Below are positions 7,272 to 16,076 of a DNA stretch of 64,000 nt, one piece after another. The translations under genes and the position numbers were made by a program. Under the pieces are notes generated by a model. That model did no database searches. It had not been told where the DNA came from and worked only from the letters and a program-made list of their open reading frames with translations. The stretch's first letter is position 1; each line of letters begins with the position of its first letter. This DNA comes from Halapricum hydrolyticum (GTDB taxonomy: Archaea > Halobacteriota > Halobacteria > Halobacteriales > Haloarculaceae): positions 1 to 64,000 of the forward strand of contig JAOPKD010000006.1 of NCBI GenBank assembly GCA_025517565.1, read 5' to 3'.

Positions 7272-9047
7272 ATGCCGACCAAGGTCGAACGCTGGAAGGA
7301 CGAAGCCTACGGGATGGAGATACGCGACCACCTCGAACGGTTCGCCTCCGAGGGGTTCAATTCCATCCCCGAGGACGAACGCGACGCGTGGTTCGAGCGC
7401 TTCAAGTGGTGGGGACTGTACCACCAGCGAAAGGGTCAGGAGAGCTACTTCATGCTGCGTATCGGGACGCCGATGGGCCGGATGACCCCCGAGCAGCTCC
7501 GGACCGTCGGTGAGGTGGCCCGCGAGTACGCCACCGGCCCCGTGGACAACCCCGAGTTCGGCGAGGCGTACGCCGACTTCACGACCCGACAGTCGATACA
7601 GCTCCACTGGATCGACATCGAGGACGTGCCCGCCCTCTTCGAGGAACTGGAGGCCGTGGGCCTCTCGACGATGCAGGCGTGTGGCGACTCCTGGCGCAAC
7701 ATCGTCGGCTCGCCCGTCGCCGGCCGCGACGCCGACGAGCACGTCGACGTCTGGCCCATCGTCCAGGAGCTCCACGACCGGTTCAAGGGCAACGACCTCT
7801 ACACGAACCTACCCCGGAAGTGGAAGGTCGCGGTCACCGGCGACTACCGCGGCGCGGGTCAGGGTGACATCAACGACCTGGCGTTCGAACCCGCTGTCAA
7901 GGAGCGAAACGGGGAGACGATCGAGGGGTTCAACGTCCGCGTCGGCGGCGGCCTCGCTCGCAAGGAGCCCCGCTTTGCCCGGGACATCGACGTCTTCTGC
8001 CGCCCCGAGAACGTCCCCGCGGTCGCGGCCGGCCTCTCCGGGCTCTTCCGGGACTACGGCGACCGCGAAGACCGGTTCAACGCCCGGATGAAGTTCCTGG
8101 TCGACGAGTGGGGGCCCGAGAAGGTCCGGTCGGTCCTCCAGGAGGAGTACGTCGACGACGAGTTGCCGGCCGCAGGAGAAGATCTCCGCGAGAACTACGA
8201 CTACAACGCCGGCCGCGCCGACGCGCCGGGCGATTACGTCGGCGTCTACGAGCAGCGCGACGGCCAGCACTTCGTCGGCCTCTCCGTGCTGGTCGGGCGG
8301 ATGGCCGCCGGGGACGTGATCGAACTCGCCGATCTGGCCGACGCCTACGACTCTTCGATGATCGGCCTGACCCAGCGCCAGAACGTCATCGTCGGGGACA
8401 TCGCCGACGAGGACCTCTCGGAATTCCTCGAGGAGTCGCTACTCGAGGAGTTTTCGCCCGACCCCCATCCGTTCATGCGGGGATCGATCGCGTGTACCGG
8501 CACCGAGTACTGCTCACTGTCGATCGTCGAGACGAAAAACAGGATGGTCAGGTACGCGCGCTGGCTGCGGGACAACGTTTCCGTCCCCGCGGGCGTCGAG
8601 GACTTCCACATCCACCTCTCGGGCTGTACCGCCTCCTGCGCCCAGCCCCAGATCGCCGACGTCAGCCTGCGCGGGATGAAAACCCGCAAGGACGGCGACG
8701 CAGTCGAGGCCTTCGATATCGGGCTCGGCGGTGGCCTCGGCGAGAACCCGCGGTTCGCCGACTGGGTGGAGATGCGCGTGCCCGCTGACGAGGTGCCGGG
8801 ATACGTCGCTAACCTGCTCGCGGCATACGAGCGCGAACGCGAGGACGGCGAGTCCTTCCGGTCGTTCGTCGCCGATCGCGACGAGGACGACCTCGCCGAC
8901 CTCGCCGACCCCGAGGAGACGAGTTACGAGGATCCGTACCTCGCGAACACGAAGATGACGTGGTACCCCTACGCCGAGGACGACGCGATGAGCGCCTCGC
9001 CCGCGCCGACGGGCCCGAACGACGAACCCCTCGCGACCGACGATTGA
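7272..9047 (+). CDS. Ferredoxin-dependent sulfite/nitrite reductase (siroheme, 4Fe-4S)
   Basis: 591 residues with two ferredoxin-like half domains and two siroheme/4Fe-4S binding domains. The cluster ligands are Cys408 and Cys414 (ACTGTEYC) and Cys452 and Cys456 (GCTASC), the Cx5C...Cx3C motif of assimilatory sulfite and nitrite reductases. It performs six-electron reduction of sulfite to sulfide or nitrite to ammonia, taking electrons from ferredoxin. The operon also encodes siroheme-pathway enzymes and a ferredoxin-like protein. No nitrate reductase or transporter is near, and cysK lies 8 kb downstream, so sulfite is the more likely substrate. The homology alone does not decide. Confidence 0.93.
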   Translation: MPTKVERWKDEAYGMEIRDHLERFASEGFNSIPEDERDAWFERFKWWGLYHQRKGQESYFMLRIGTPMGRMTPEQLRTVGEVAREYATGPVDNPEFGEAYADFTTRQSIQLHWIDIEDVPALFEELEAVGLSTMQACGDSWRNIVGSPVAGRDADEHVDVWPIVQELHDRFKGNDLYTNLPRKWKVAVTGDYRGAGQGDINDLAFEPAVKERNGETIEGFNVRVGGGLARKEPRFARDIDVFCRPENVPAVAAGLSGLFRDYGDREDRFNARMKFLVDEWGPEKVRSVLQEEYVDDELPAAGEDLRENYDYNAGRADAPGDYVGVYEQRDGQHFVGLSVLVGRMAAGDVIELADLADAYDSSMIGLTQRQNVIVGDIADEDLSEFLEESLLEEFSPDPHPFMRGSIACTGTEYCSLSIVETKNRMVRYARWLRDNVSVPAGVEDFHIHLSGCTASCAQPQIADVSLRGMKTRKDGDAVEAFDIGLGGGLGENPRFADWVEMRVPADEVPGYVANLLAAYEREREDGESFRSFVADRDEDDLADLADPEETSYEDPYLANTKMTWYPYAEDDAMSASPAPTGPNDEPLATDD

Positions 9048-9048
9048 G

Positions 9049-9354
9049 ATGGCCGACCGCATACTGAAGGCCAACGCCTTCACGACGTTCGATCTCCTGG
9101 AAGGGCGTGTCGAGGGCCACGGCTTCGCCGAGCAAGCGCCCGCCGTGCTCAACGTCCGGACTGCCCGTCGCGATCCCGACGAAGTCACGCTTGAACTCGA
9201 ACTCGACAACGTCGACCTCGATTCGGTGCCGCCACACGCCGACCGCGTGACGCTCTCGTCTTCCGAGGCCCGGACCCTCGCGACTGAACTCCGCGAGGCA
9301 GCAGACCGCATCGATGCGACGAACCGTGCTGGCGACGGCGGTGAGAGTGCATGA
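9049..9354 (+). CDS. Conserved haloarchaeal protein (DUF6360-like)
   Basis: 101 residues, beginning MADRILKANAFTTFDLLEGR, with alternating strands and a final helix (SSEARTLATELREAADRI). It starts one base after the reductase stop and its end overlaps the CbiX start by four bases (ATGA), so it is translated within the operon. I believe it matches the uncharacterised haloarchaeal family DUF6360, from memory. The function is unknown, but its fixed place between reductase and chelatase suggests a role in reductase assembly or siroheme delivery (inference). Confidence 0.8.
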   Translation: MADRILKANAFTTFDLLEGRVEGHGFAEQAPAVLNVRTARRDPDEVTLELELDNVDLDSVPPHADRVTLSSSEARTLATELREAADRIDATNRAGDGGESA

Positions 9355-10895
9355 CCGAACAGGCGCTGATCGTCGCGGCCCACGGCTCCCATCGCAACCC
9401 TGACTCCGCGACCCCGACGCTCGAACACGCTGACGCCATCCGTGAACGCGGGTGCTTCGACCAGGTCCGGGCTGCGTTCTGGAAGGAGTCACCGAGTTTC
9501 CGCTCGGTCGTGCGGACGGTCGATTCCGAGACGGCCTACGTCGTCCCCCTGTTCGTGAGCGAGGGCTATTTCGTCGATCGGGTCCTCCCGCGTGAGTTCG
9601 GACTCGGGATCGAGGACGTGGCGGGCGAACCGATCGAACCCGAACTGGTCTACACCGAGCCCGTCGGTACCCACCCGGCGATGACCGACGTGATCGCGTC
9701 CCGAGCCCGCCGTCTGCTCGGTGACGTAGCCGAGGAGACGGCCGCGCTCGCGGTCGTCGGCCACGGGACCGAGCGCAATCCCAACAGCGCCGAGGCCGTC
9801 TACGATCACGTCGCTGCCCTCGAATCGCGAACCGACTTCGCGGAGGTCGGCGCGCTGTTCATGGACGAGGCGCCGTACGTCTCCGAGGCCCTCGACCGCT
9901 TCGCAGCCGCGGAGATCGCCGTCGTCCCGCTGTTCGTCGCCGACGGCTTTCACACCCGCGACGAGATCCCCGAACTCCTGGGGATTACCGACGACCCGCA
10001 ATCGGGGTATCCCGTCCCCGGCGAGGTCGATGGCCGGCGGATCTGGTACGCCTCGGCCGTCGGTACCGACCCGCTCGTACCCGAGGTGATCCTGGAACGG
10101 GTCGCAGAGGCCGGTGCCGACGTGGATCGGGACGCCGATCGGGAGACGGCGGTCCGGCCCGACGCAGCCGAGGCCTTCCTGTCGTGGCTCGATCGGGCCC
10201 GCTGTGAGGGCGACAGCCGCGGCCGGGAGTGGGGCGACCTCCTCGTGACCGGGGACGGCGACGCCTACGAACTGCGCCACTGCGCCGACCGCGACGCCGA
10301 CCGCGAGACCCTAATCGAGCGCGACCCCGACACGTTCAGACGATTCGTCCGCAGCGACGACGAGGGCCGCTTTCGGCCGTTTGCCGGCGAGCGATCGCTC
10401 CCCACGGGGTGGGTGTTGCCGGACCTGGATTCGAGGGAGCTTCTCGGAGCACTCGCGGCGGTGTACCCGGCCGCCATCGAGATCTGGGCCGACGATCCCG
10501 AACCCGTCCCCTTCCAGGAGGTAGCCGCGCGCCAGACCGGGATCTACGCTGGCGTTGCCGACCTCTCCGGTGCGGAACTCCGCGATCTCACGACTGCGGT
10601 GTGTGGCAACTGCGCCAAGCGCCGCGAGTGGGACGAGCGCGCGGACGGGGACCGGCTGCCCGACCGCAGCGAGACCGGCGATCCGGCAGGCGACGGCGGG
10701 ACCGAACTCCCCTGTCGCGAACCGTGTTCGTTCCTCGTCGCCGCGGCCCGTGAGATACTGGAGGCAGACCACGCAGGCGCACAGCTGTCCGACCACCGCG
10801 ACGCCGACGTGCCGCCGGGCGATCTGCCCGATCCGGACAACCGATACCGGGTCCGCTACCGGCGGGCACGCGGCACCCTTTCTACCCCAGACTAA
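9351..10895 (+). CDS. CbiX-type sirohydrochlorin chelatase fused to DR2241-type 4Fe-4S domain
   Basis: 514 residues. Two CbiX repeats (residues about 1-125, VAAHGSHRNPDS, and 130-270, VVGHGTERNPNS) carry the metal-binding histidines of sirohydrochlorin chelatases. The C-terminal 230 residues resemble DR2241-type domains and include CGNCAKR and CREPC, four cysteines suited to a 4Fe-4S cluster. It would insert iron (or cobalt) into sirohydrochlorin. The ATG overlaps the preceding stop and the cobA start overlaps its own stop, so translation is coupled. Iron insertion for siroheme is favoured by the reductase context. Confidence 0.88.
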   Translation: MTEQALIVAAHGSHRNPDSATPTLEHADAIRERGCFDQVRAAFWKESPSFRSVVRTVDSETAYVVPLFVSEGYFVDRVLPREFGLGIEDVAGEPIEPELVYTEPVGTHPAMTDVIASRARRLLGDVAEETAALAVVGHGTERNPNSAEAVYDHVAALESRTDFAEVGALFMDEAPYVSEALDRFAAAEIAVVPLFVADGFHTRDEIPELLGITDDPQSGYPVPGEVDGRRIWYASAVGTDPLVPEVILERVAEAGADVDRDADRETAVRPDAAEAFLSWLDRARCEGDSRGREWGDLLVTGDGDAYELRHCADRDADRETLIERDPDTFRRFVRSDDEGRFRPFAGERSLPTGWVLPDLDSRELLGALAAVYPAAIEIWADDPEPVPFQEVAARQTGIYAGVADLSGAELRDLTTAVCGNCAKRREWDERADGDRLPDRSETGDPAGDGGTELPCREPCSFLVAAAREILEADHAGAQLSDHRDADVPPGDLPDPDNRYRVRYRRARGTLSTPD

Positions 10896-11731
10896 TGGCT
10901 ATGACAACGAACGGAACTGTCTATCTCGTCGGTGCCGGCCCGGGCGATCCCGAGCTCCTGACGGTTCGAGCCCGCCGCCTGCTCGACGAGGCCGACGTCG
11001 TCTTCCACGATTCGCTCGTGGGGGACGGCGTCGTCGAATCGATACCCGACCGGGTGCGCGCCGAGCACGTCGGCAAACGCGCCGACGGCGAGCGCACGCC
11101 GCAGGCGGCGATCAACGAGCGACTCGTCTGTGAGGCCTCAGCGGGCCGGGACGTGGTTCGGCTGAAGGGTGGTGACCCGACTGTCTTCGCCCGCGGCGGC
11201 GAGGAGGCCGAACACCTCGCGCGCCACGGGGTCCCCTTCGAGATCGTCCCCGGGATCACGAGCGCCGTCGCGGGGCCCGGCGTGGCCGGCATTCCGGCGA
11301 CCCACCGGGATCACGCCTCGGCGTTCGTCGTCGTTACGGGTCACGAAGACCCGAGCAAGGACGACTCGTCCCTCGACTGGGACGCCCTCTCCGGGATCGT
11401 CGCCACCGGCGGGACGCTGGTGATCCTGATGGGGGTCGGCCGCCTGCCCGACAACGTGGCCGCACTCAGGGAGGGGGCGGTCGGGCCCGACACCCCCGTA
11501 GCGATGGTCGAGCGCGCGACCCTGGCTGACGAACGGGTCGTCACGGGGACGATCGACACGATCGTCGACCGGGCCGAGGCAGCGGGGATCGAACCGCCAG
11601 CCGTGACCGTCGTCGGCGACGTGGTCGACGTCCGCGAGACGGTCGCCCATTGCCTCGGCGAGGAAGGGACGGCCGCCGAGACTCCCTCCGCCGGGCGGGG
11701 CGAGGAACTCGCGGGGGTGAACCACCGATGA
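10895..11731 (+). CDS. cobA: Uroporphyrinogen-III C-methyltransferase
   Basis: 278 residues with the SAM-dependent tetrapyrrole methyltransferase signature VYLVGAGPGDPELLTVRA near the N-terminus, followed by VVRLKGGDPTVFARGGEEAE and the PGITSAVAGPGVAGIPATHR loop. It makes precorrin-2, the substrate of the dehydrogenase at 5794-6435. The start overlaps the chelatase stop by one base (TAATG); a second in-frame ATG two codons later is equally possible. It completes, with CbiX and the Met8-like enzyme, the siroheme pathway next to the siroheme reductase. Confidence 0.95.
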   Translation: MAMTTNGTVYLVGAGPGDPELLTVRARRLLDEADVVFHDSLVGDGVVESIPDRVRAEHVGKRADGERTPQAAINERLVCEASAGRDVVRLKGGDPTVFARGGEEAEHLARHGVPFEIVPGITSAVAGPGVAGIPATHRDHASAFVVVTGHEDPSKDDSSLDWDALSGIVATGGTLVILMGVGRLPDNVAALREGAVGPDTPVAMVERATLADERVVTGTIDTIVDRAEAAGIEPPAVTVVGDVVDVRETVAHCLGEEGTAAETPSAGRGEELAGVNHR

Positions 11732-12783
11732 GCGACGCGCCCGGCGAGTGGCCGCTCAAACGCCTCATGACCGAGGTAGTCGGCTCCGGCAGCAAGTCCG
11801 CCGAGGACATGACCCGCGAGCAGGCGACCGAAGCGATGACGCGGATCGTCGAGGGTGATCCCGATCCGACGACGCTCGGCGCGTTCTGGCTCGCCAACCG
11901 CTGGAAGCACAACACGCCGACTGAACTCGCCGCGTTCACCGACGTGATGGCCCAGCGAGTCGAGCGCACCGTGCCCGACGTCGACCCGGTCGACTGCGGC
12001 GCGAACTACGACGGCAAAGCGCGGACGGCCATCCTCGGGGTCGCAGCGGGTGTCGTCGCGGCTGCCGCGGGTACGCCCGTCGTCGTCCACTCCGGCGACC
12101 GTGTCCCGACACAGAAGGACGACGCCTACAAGCACGTCCTCGATGAGCTCGGGGTCCGCACCGAGCTCCGGCCCGGCGAGTCGGCCGAGATGGTCGAGGA
12201 GACTGGCTTCGGCTTCTACTACCAGCCGGCGTTCAACCCCGCCGTCGACGCACTCGCCGACCGCCGGGATCGGATGGGCGTCCGCACGTTCCTCAACACC
12301 GTCGAGACGCTGGCCAACCCGGCCGGCGCGAGCGTCCATCTGGGCTCGTTCTATCACCTCGCGTTCGCCAAGAAGGTGATCGAGACACTGCAGCGCAGCC
12401 GGGCACACGACCCGGATCGAATCATCATGTTCCAGGGACTGGAAGGCTACGACGACATCCGGCCAGGGTACACGAAGTTCGCTGAATGGACGCCCGAGGG
12501 TGGACTCGCTGACGACGAGATCGAGACCGCCGAGTACGGCATGGACTTCGAGAACGAGGACCTGGCAGTCCCGGACGTGGCCGCCGATAGCGCCCGACTC
12601 ACCCGGGCGGTTCTCGGTGGCGAGCGGACGGACCACTGGCGCGACGCCGTCGCGCTGAACGCCGCGGTCCGGATCTACGCCGGTGGCGACGCTGATTCCC
12701 TCGACGGCGGTCTCGACGCCGCTCGCGAGGTCATCGACGACGGTTCGGCCGCGGCCGTCCTCGGAGAACTGCGGGGGTTCTGA
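11728..12783 (+). CDS. Anthranilate phosphoribosyltransferase-like protein (TrpD family)
   Basis: 351 residues, starting at the ATG that overlaps the cobA stop (ATGA). The N-terminal helical domain (KRLMTEVVGSG, GAFWLANRWKHNT) and the later VDCGANYDGKARTAILGVAAG and VVVHSGDRVPTQKD regions follow the TrpD fold. The classical PRPP-binding GTGGD is replaced by CGANYDGK, and the anthranilate site is not conserved. Position inside a siroheme/sulfite-reduction operon rather than a trp operon argues against tryptophan synthesis. A phosphoribosyl- or nucleotide-binding role in this pathway is inferred. Confidence 0.85.
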   Translation: MSDAPGEWPLKRLMTEVVGSGSKSAEDMTREQATEAMTRIVEGDPDPTTLGAFWLANRWKHNTPTELAAFTDVMAQRVERTVPDVDPVDCGANYDGKARTAILGVAAGVVAAAAGTPVVVHSGDRVPTQKDDAYKHVLDELGVRTELRPGESAEMVEETGFGFYYQPAFNPAVDALADRRDRMGVRTFLNTVETLANPAGASVHLGSFYHLAFAKKVIETLQRSRAHDPDRIIMFQGLEGYDDIRPGYTKFAEWTPEGGLADDEIETAEYGMDFENEDLAVPDVAADSARLTRAVLGGERTDHWRDAVALNAAVRIYAGGDADSLDGGLDAAREVIDDGSAAAVLGELRGF

Positions 12784-12784
12784 G

Positions 12785-13156
12785 ATGACGGATGACGAAC
12801 CGATCAAGCACGACGAGGGGGAAGATGGCGACCCGATTCGACCGAGCGAGATCGGCGGGACGGACGCGCCGCCGATCGAGGCCAAGCCATACAAGATCGT
12901 CTTCGAGGCCAATCTCTGTATCGGGGCGGGCAAGTGCGCTGCCCACTCCCCGCACTGGGATCTCGATCTCGACACCGGTCTGGCCCGACCGAGCACGTAC
13001 TACATTGACGAGAGTGACCTGGCGCACCACGTCGACGCCGCCGAGAGCTGTCCGGCCAAGAACGGCCGCGGCGTGATCCACGTGGTCGACCGCCGGACGG
13101 ACGAGGAGGTCGCGCCCGATCCCGAGGGTGACGGCCGGCTCAGCGTCGAGTGGTAA
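12785..13156 (+). CDS. Ferredoxin-like iron-sulfur protein
   Basis: 123 residues, start one base after the TrpD-like stop. Residues about 40-90 hold CIGAGKCAAHSPHW and later ESCPAKNG, the three- or four-cysteine pattern of single-cluster ferredoxins (3Fe-4S or 4Fe-4S), flanked by an acidic N-terminal tail typical of halophiles. It is last in the reductase operon and is a plausible electron donor to the siroheme reductase. Only three cysteines are obvious in the motif, so a 3Fe-4S cluster is possible. Confidence 0.85.
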   Translation: MTDDEPIKHDEGEDGDPIRPSEIGGTDAPPIEAKPYKIVFEANLCIGAGKCAAHSPHWDLDLDTGLARPSTYYIDESDLAHHVDAAESCPAKNGRGVIHVVDRRTDEEVAPDPEGDGRLSVEW

Positions 13157-13183
13157 GCGACGTCGTAGCGTCCTTCTCGACAG

Positions 13184-13486
13184 TCACTCCTCGTCGTGGA
13201 CTTCGACCTCGAAGTCCTCAAGCGTGTTGCCCTGCCGGACGAGCTTCTCGGCGACGACGAACTTCTCCATCCGGTCGAGCCGTTCCCAGTCGAGTTCCTC
13301 GGGCGGCGACGCCTCGAACTCCTCGTACTGTTCGAGGACGCCCGCGTGGACGAAACGAGCAAACTCGCCGCAGTTCGGACACCGGATCGAGAAATGGGAG
13401 ACGTTGTACTCCCGCGTCAGCGTGTGATCGAGACAGCTCGAACAGCGGTAGGTGGTCGACGGCACTGGCCGTGCTAGGTGTCGCAC
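13184..13486 (-). CDS. Zinc-ribbon protein
   Basis: 100 residues with two CxxC knuckles, CSSC (residues 15-18) and CPNC (36-39), forming a zinc ribbon, followed by an acidic helical tail. It lies convergent to the ferredoxin-like gene and just beyond the thiD-thiN gene on the same strand. The family is probably a haloarchaeal zinc beta-ribbon DUF (DUF7835-like, from memory). Such ribbons bind nucleic acid or partner proteins. No specific role can be given. Confidence 0.75.
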   Translation of the reverse strand: MRHLARPVPSTTYRCSSCLDHTLTREYNVSHFSIRCPNCGEFARFVHAGVLEQYEEFEASPPEELDWERLDRMEKFVVAEKLVRQGNTLEDFEVEVHDEE

Positions 13487-13508
13487 ACGCTTGATTGCAG
13501 CGGCGCGA

Positions 13509-14810
13509 CTACGCGATCGTCTCAGCCAGCGTCACGACGCGTTCCCGCAGTGTGGGCGCGCGTTCAGCGAGGACAATCGTCGAGGACGCTCGACGGTCGA
13601 GCAGCGCGACCGTCTCCGGACCGATTGCGTCTTCGACGCGGCCGGGTCCGCCGTCGCGTTCGAGATCGATCGTCCCCCATTCCAGTTCTTTCAGTGCCGC
13701 CTCGACCCGTGAATCGTTGCGACAGCGGCAGGCGAACGACAGTGCCGGACGCTCTTCGCGGGCGTTGAGCAACAGTTCGGCGGTCCGACCCGACGCGCCG
13801 AACCGGACGCCGCGATTGGGTCGGAGTCCCGACAGCGTCCGGGCGACCCGCCCCTCGACGGCTGCGACGTCGTGTTCGTGCTCGGCGTAGGGGGTCGCTC
13901 CAACTACGTCCAGTCCGGCCGCGTCAACGACGGGCGTGACGTCCCGATCGATCAGCGCCGCGACGATCCCCTCGACGGTTTCGGCAGTCCGCTCGCGAGC
14001 GGCTCGATCGCGCGCCTCGACGGTGTGGTGGACTGCGCCCGCCCCCTCGCCGACGTCGAGGTTGTACCGGATCGCCCGCGAGAGCAGGTCGACGCCTGAC
14101 TCGACGGCGGCCGCGAGATTGTCGCCGTGAGACAGCCGCGTCGCGACCGCGCTCGAGAGCGTACAGCCCGAGCCGTGCGTCGAGTCGGTGTCGACCCGGG
14201 GGTGGCGGATCGTCGTCACGTCTTCGTCGGTGACGAGCACGTCCGTCACCTCCGGGACCGGAATGTGGCCACCTTTGACCAGCGCGGCGTCGGCCCCCAT
14301 CTCTACGAGTCGCTGGCCTACCTCGCGGGCTTCGCCCTCGTTTTCGGGGTCGATCCCGGTCAGGACGGCCGCCTCATCGGCGTTGGGCGTGACCAGCGTC
14401 GACTCGGCGATCAGCGCCTCGTAGGCGTCCTCCGCGTCGGGCTCGAGCAGCCGGTCCCCCGAGGCGGCGACCATCACGGGATCGACCACGAGGTTCGGCA
14501 GCCGATCGGCGTACCCGCGGACGGTCTCGATGACGTCTTCGGTCGCGAGCATCCCCGTCTTGACCGCCGCCACGTCGAAGTCATCGAACACGGCGTCGAT
14601 CTGCGCCTCGATGTCTTCGATCGGGAGCAGATGTGAGCCGTGGACGCCGCGGGTGTTCTGTGCGGTGACGCTGGTGATCGCGCTCGTCCCGAACGCGCCG
14701 CCGGCTTCGATCGTCTTGAGGTCGGCCTGGATACCGGCCCCGCCGCCGGAGTCGCTGCCCGCGATGGTCAACACGACCGGCGGCGACACGGGGGCTTCCT
14801 GTCGAGCCAT
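13509..14810 (-). CDS. thiD: Bifunctional HMP/HMP-P kinase and thiamine-phosphate synthase (ThiD-ThiN)
   Basis: 433 residues from ATG 14810. The N-terminal 265 residues are a ThiD kinase: [34 protein letters not shown] and [15 protein letters not shown] are the substrate and anion-hole motifs. The C-terminal 170 residues ([19 protein letters not shown]) are ThiN, the archaeal thiamine-phosphate synthase that replaces ThiE. Together they phosphorylate hydroxymethylpyrimidine and join it to the thiazole. The longer frame to 14879 is rejected because its extra residues lack family similarity. It is monocistronic by spacing, 80 bases downstream of the trans-sulfuration gene. Confidence 0.93.
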   Translation of the reverse strand: MARQEAPVSPPVVLTIAGSDSGGGAGIQADLKTIEAGGAFGTSAITSVTAQNTRGVHGSHLLPIEDIEAQIDAVFDDFDVAAVKTGMLATEDVIETVRGYADRLPNLVVDPVMVAASGDRLLEPDAEDAYEALIAESTLVTPNADEAAVLTGIDPENEGEAREVGQRLVEMGADAALVKGGHIPVPEVTDVLVTDEDVTTIRHPRVDTDSTHGSGCTLSSAVATRLSHGDNLAAAVESGVDLLSRAIRYNLDVGEGAGAVHHTVEARDRAARERTAETVEGIVAALIDRDVTPVVDAAGLDVVGATPYAEHEHDVAAVEGRVARTLSGLRPNRGVRFGASGRTAELLLNAREERPALSFACRCRNDSRVEAALKELEWGTIDLERDGGPGRVEDAIGPETVALLDRRASSTIVLAERAPTLRERVVTLAETIA

Positions 14811-14891
14811 ACCTTCGTCTATTCGGGGCTGATACAAAGCGGTAGTGGAACCGGTTCTGAGGCGGGCAGTCGCCCTCAACCTCGCTGGGTA

Positions 14892-16076
14892 TCAGCGATC
14901 GAGCGCGGCGTCGATCGCCCCCGCCAGGTCGGCCCGCAGGTCCTCGATGGCTTCCAGGCCGACGCTGACGCGGACCAGCCCGTCGGTGACGCCCGCGTCC
15001 AGGCGCTGCTCGCGCGGGACGGCCGCGTGGGTCATCGTCGCCGGCTGTTCGAGCAGACTCTCGACGCCGCCGAGGCTCTCCGCGAGCGTGAACACCTCGG
15101 TGCTCGAGACGAGTCGCTCGGTCGCCTCCAGCGAGCCGTCGAGTTCGAAACTCACCATCCCGCCGAAGGCGTCCATCTGCCGGGCCGCCAGTTCGTGCTG
15201 TGGATGCGATTCGAGCCCGGGATAGTACACCCGCTCGATCGCCGGGTGGTCTTCGAGCCACGCCGCCAGCGTCCGGGCGTTCTCGCTGTGGCGTTCCATC
15301 CGCACCGGCAGGGTCTTGGTGCCGCGAAGGACCAGAAAGCAGGCGAACGGATCCGGCGTCGCGCCGACGCTATTCTGGTAAAAGCCCAGCCGCTCGTCCA
15401 GCTCTGGATCGTCGGTGATCAGTGCGCCACCGACCACGTCGGAGTGGCCACCGAGATACTTCGTCAGCGAGTGTGCGACGATGTCCGCGCCGTGTTCCAG
15501 GGGCCGCTGTAGCGCCGGGGTCGCGAAGGTGTTGTCGACCGCCAGCAGGGCGTCGGCGGCCTCGGCCACCTCGGCCATCGCGTCGAGATCGATCACCTGC
15601 AACAGCGGGTTGGTCGGCGTCTCAATCCAGAGCAACTCCGTCGCGGGCGTGACCGCCCCGGCGACCGCGTCGGGATCGGTCGTGTCCACGAAGGAAAACC
15701 GGAGGTCGTAGTCCTCGTAGACCTCGGTGAAGAGCCGGTGGGTCCCGCCGTAGACATCCTCGCCGACGACGACGTGGTCGCCGGCTTCGAGCAGATTGAG
15801 GACGGTGTTGATCGCGGCCATCCCGCTGGCGAAGGCGCGACCGTATTCGCCGCCTTCGAGGCTGGCGAGGTTGTCCTCCAGAGCCGTCCGCGTCGGGTTG
15901 CCCGTCCGGGAGTACTCATAGCCCCGATGCTCGCCGGGGCCGTCCTGGGCGAACGTCGAGGACGCGTAGATGGGCGTCATGACCGCGCCCGTCTCCGGGT
16001 CGGGGTGCTGGCCAGCGTGGATCGCGCGCGTGGCGAACTCGGTGTCGTCTTTCGATGGGGACGGCTCGTCGCTCAT
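14892..16076 (-). CDS. Cystathionine gamma-synthase/lyase-type PLP enzyme
   Basis: 394 residues of the Cys/Met-metabolism PLP family. Recognisable are the [19 protein letters not shown] start, [38 protein letters not shown] and the PLP lysine in [17 protein letters not shown]. It joins or splits cystathionine in trans-sulfuration between cysteine and homocysteine; sequence alone does not separate synthase from lyase. The start at 16076 overlaps the cysK stop (ATGA), so the two are translated as a pair, downstream of the cysteine-codon leader. Confidence 0.92.
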   Translation of the reverse strand: MSDEPSPSKDDTEFATRAIHAGQHPDPETGAVMTPIYASSTFAQDGPGEHRGYEYSRTGNPTRTALEDNLASLEGGEYGRAFASGMAAINTVLNLLEAGDHVVVGEDVYGGTHRLFTEVYEDYDLRFSFVDTTDPDAVAGAVTPATELLWIETPTNPLLQVIDLDAMAEVAEAADALLAVDNTFATPALQRPLEHGADIVAHSLTKYLGGHSDVVGGALITDDPELDERLGFYQNSVGATPDPFACFLVLRGTKTLPVRMERHSENARTLAAWLEDHPAIERVYYPGLESHPQHELAARQMDAFGGMVSFELDGSLEATERLVSSTEVFTLAESLGGVESLLEQPATMTHAAVPREQRLDAGVTDGLVRVSVGLEAIEDLRADLAGAIDAALDR

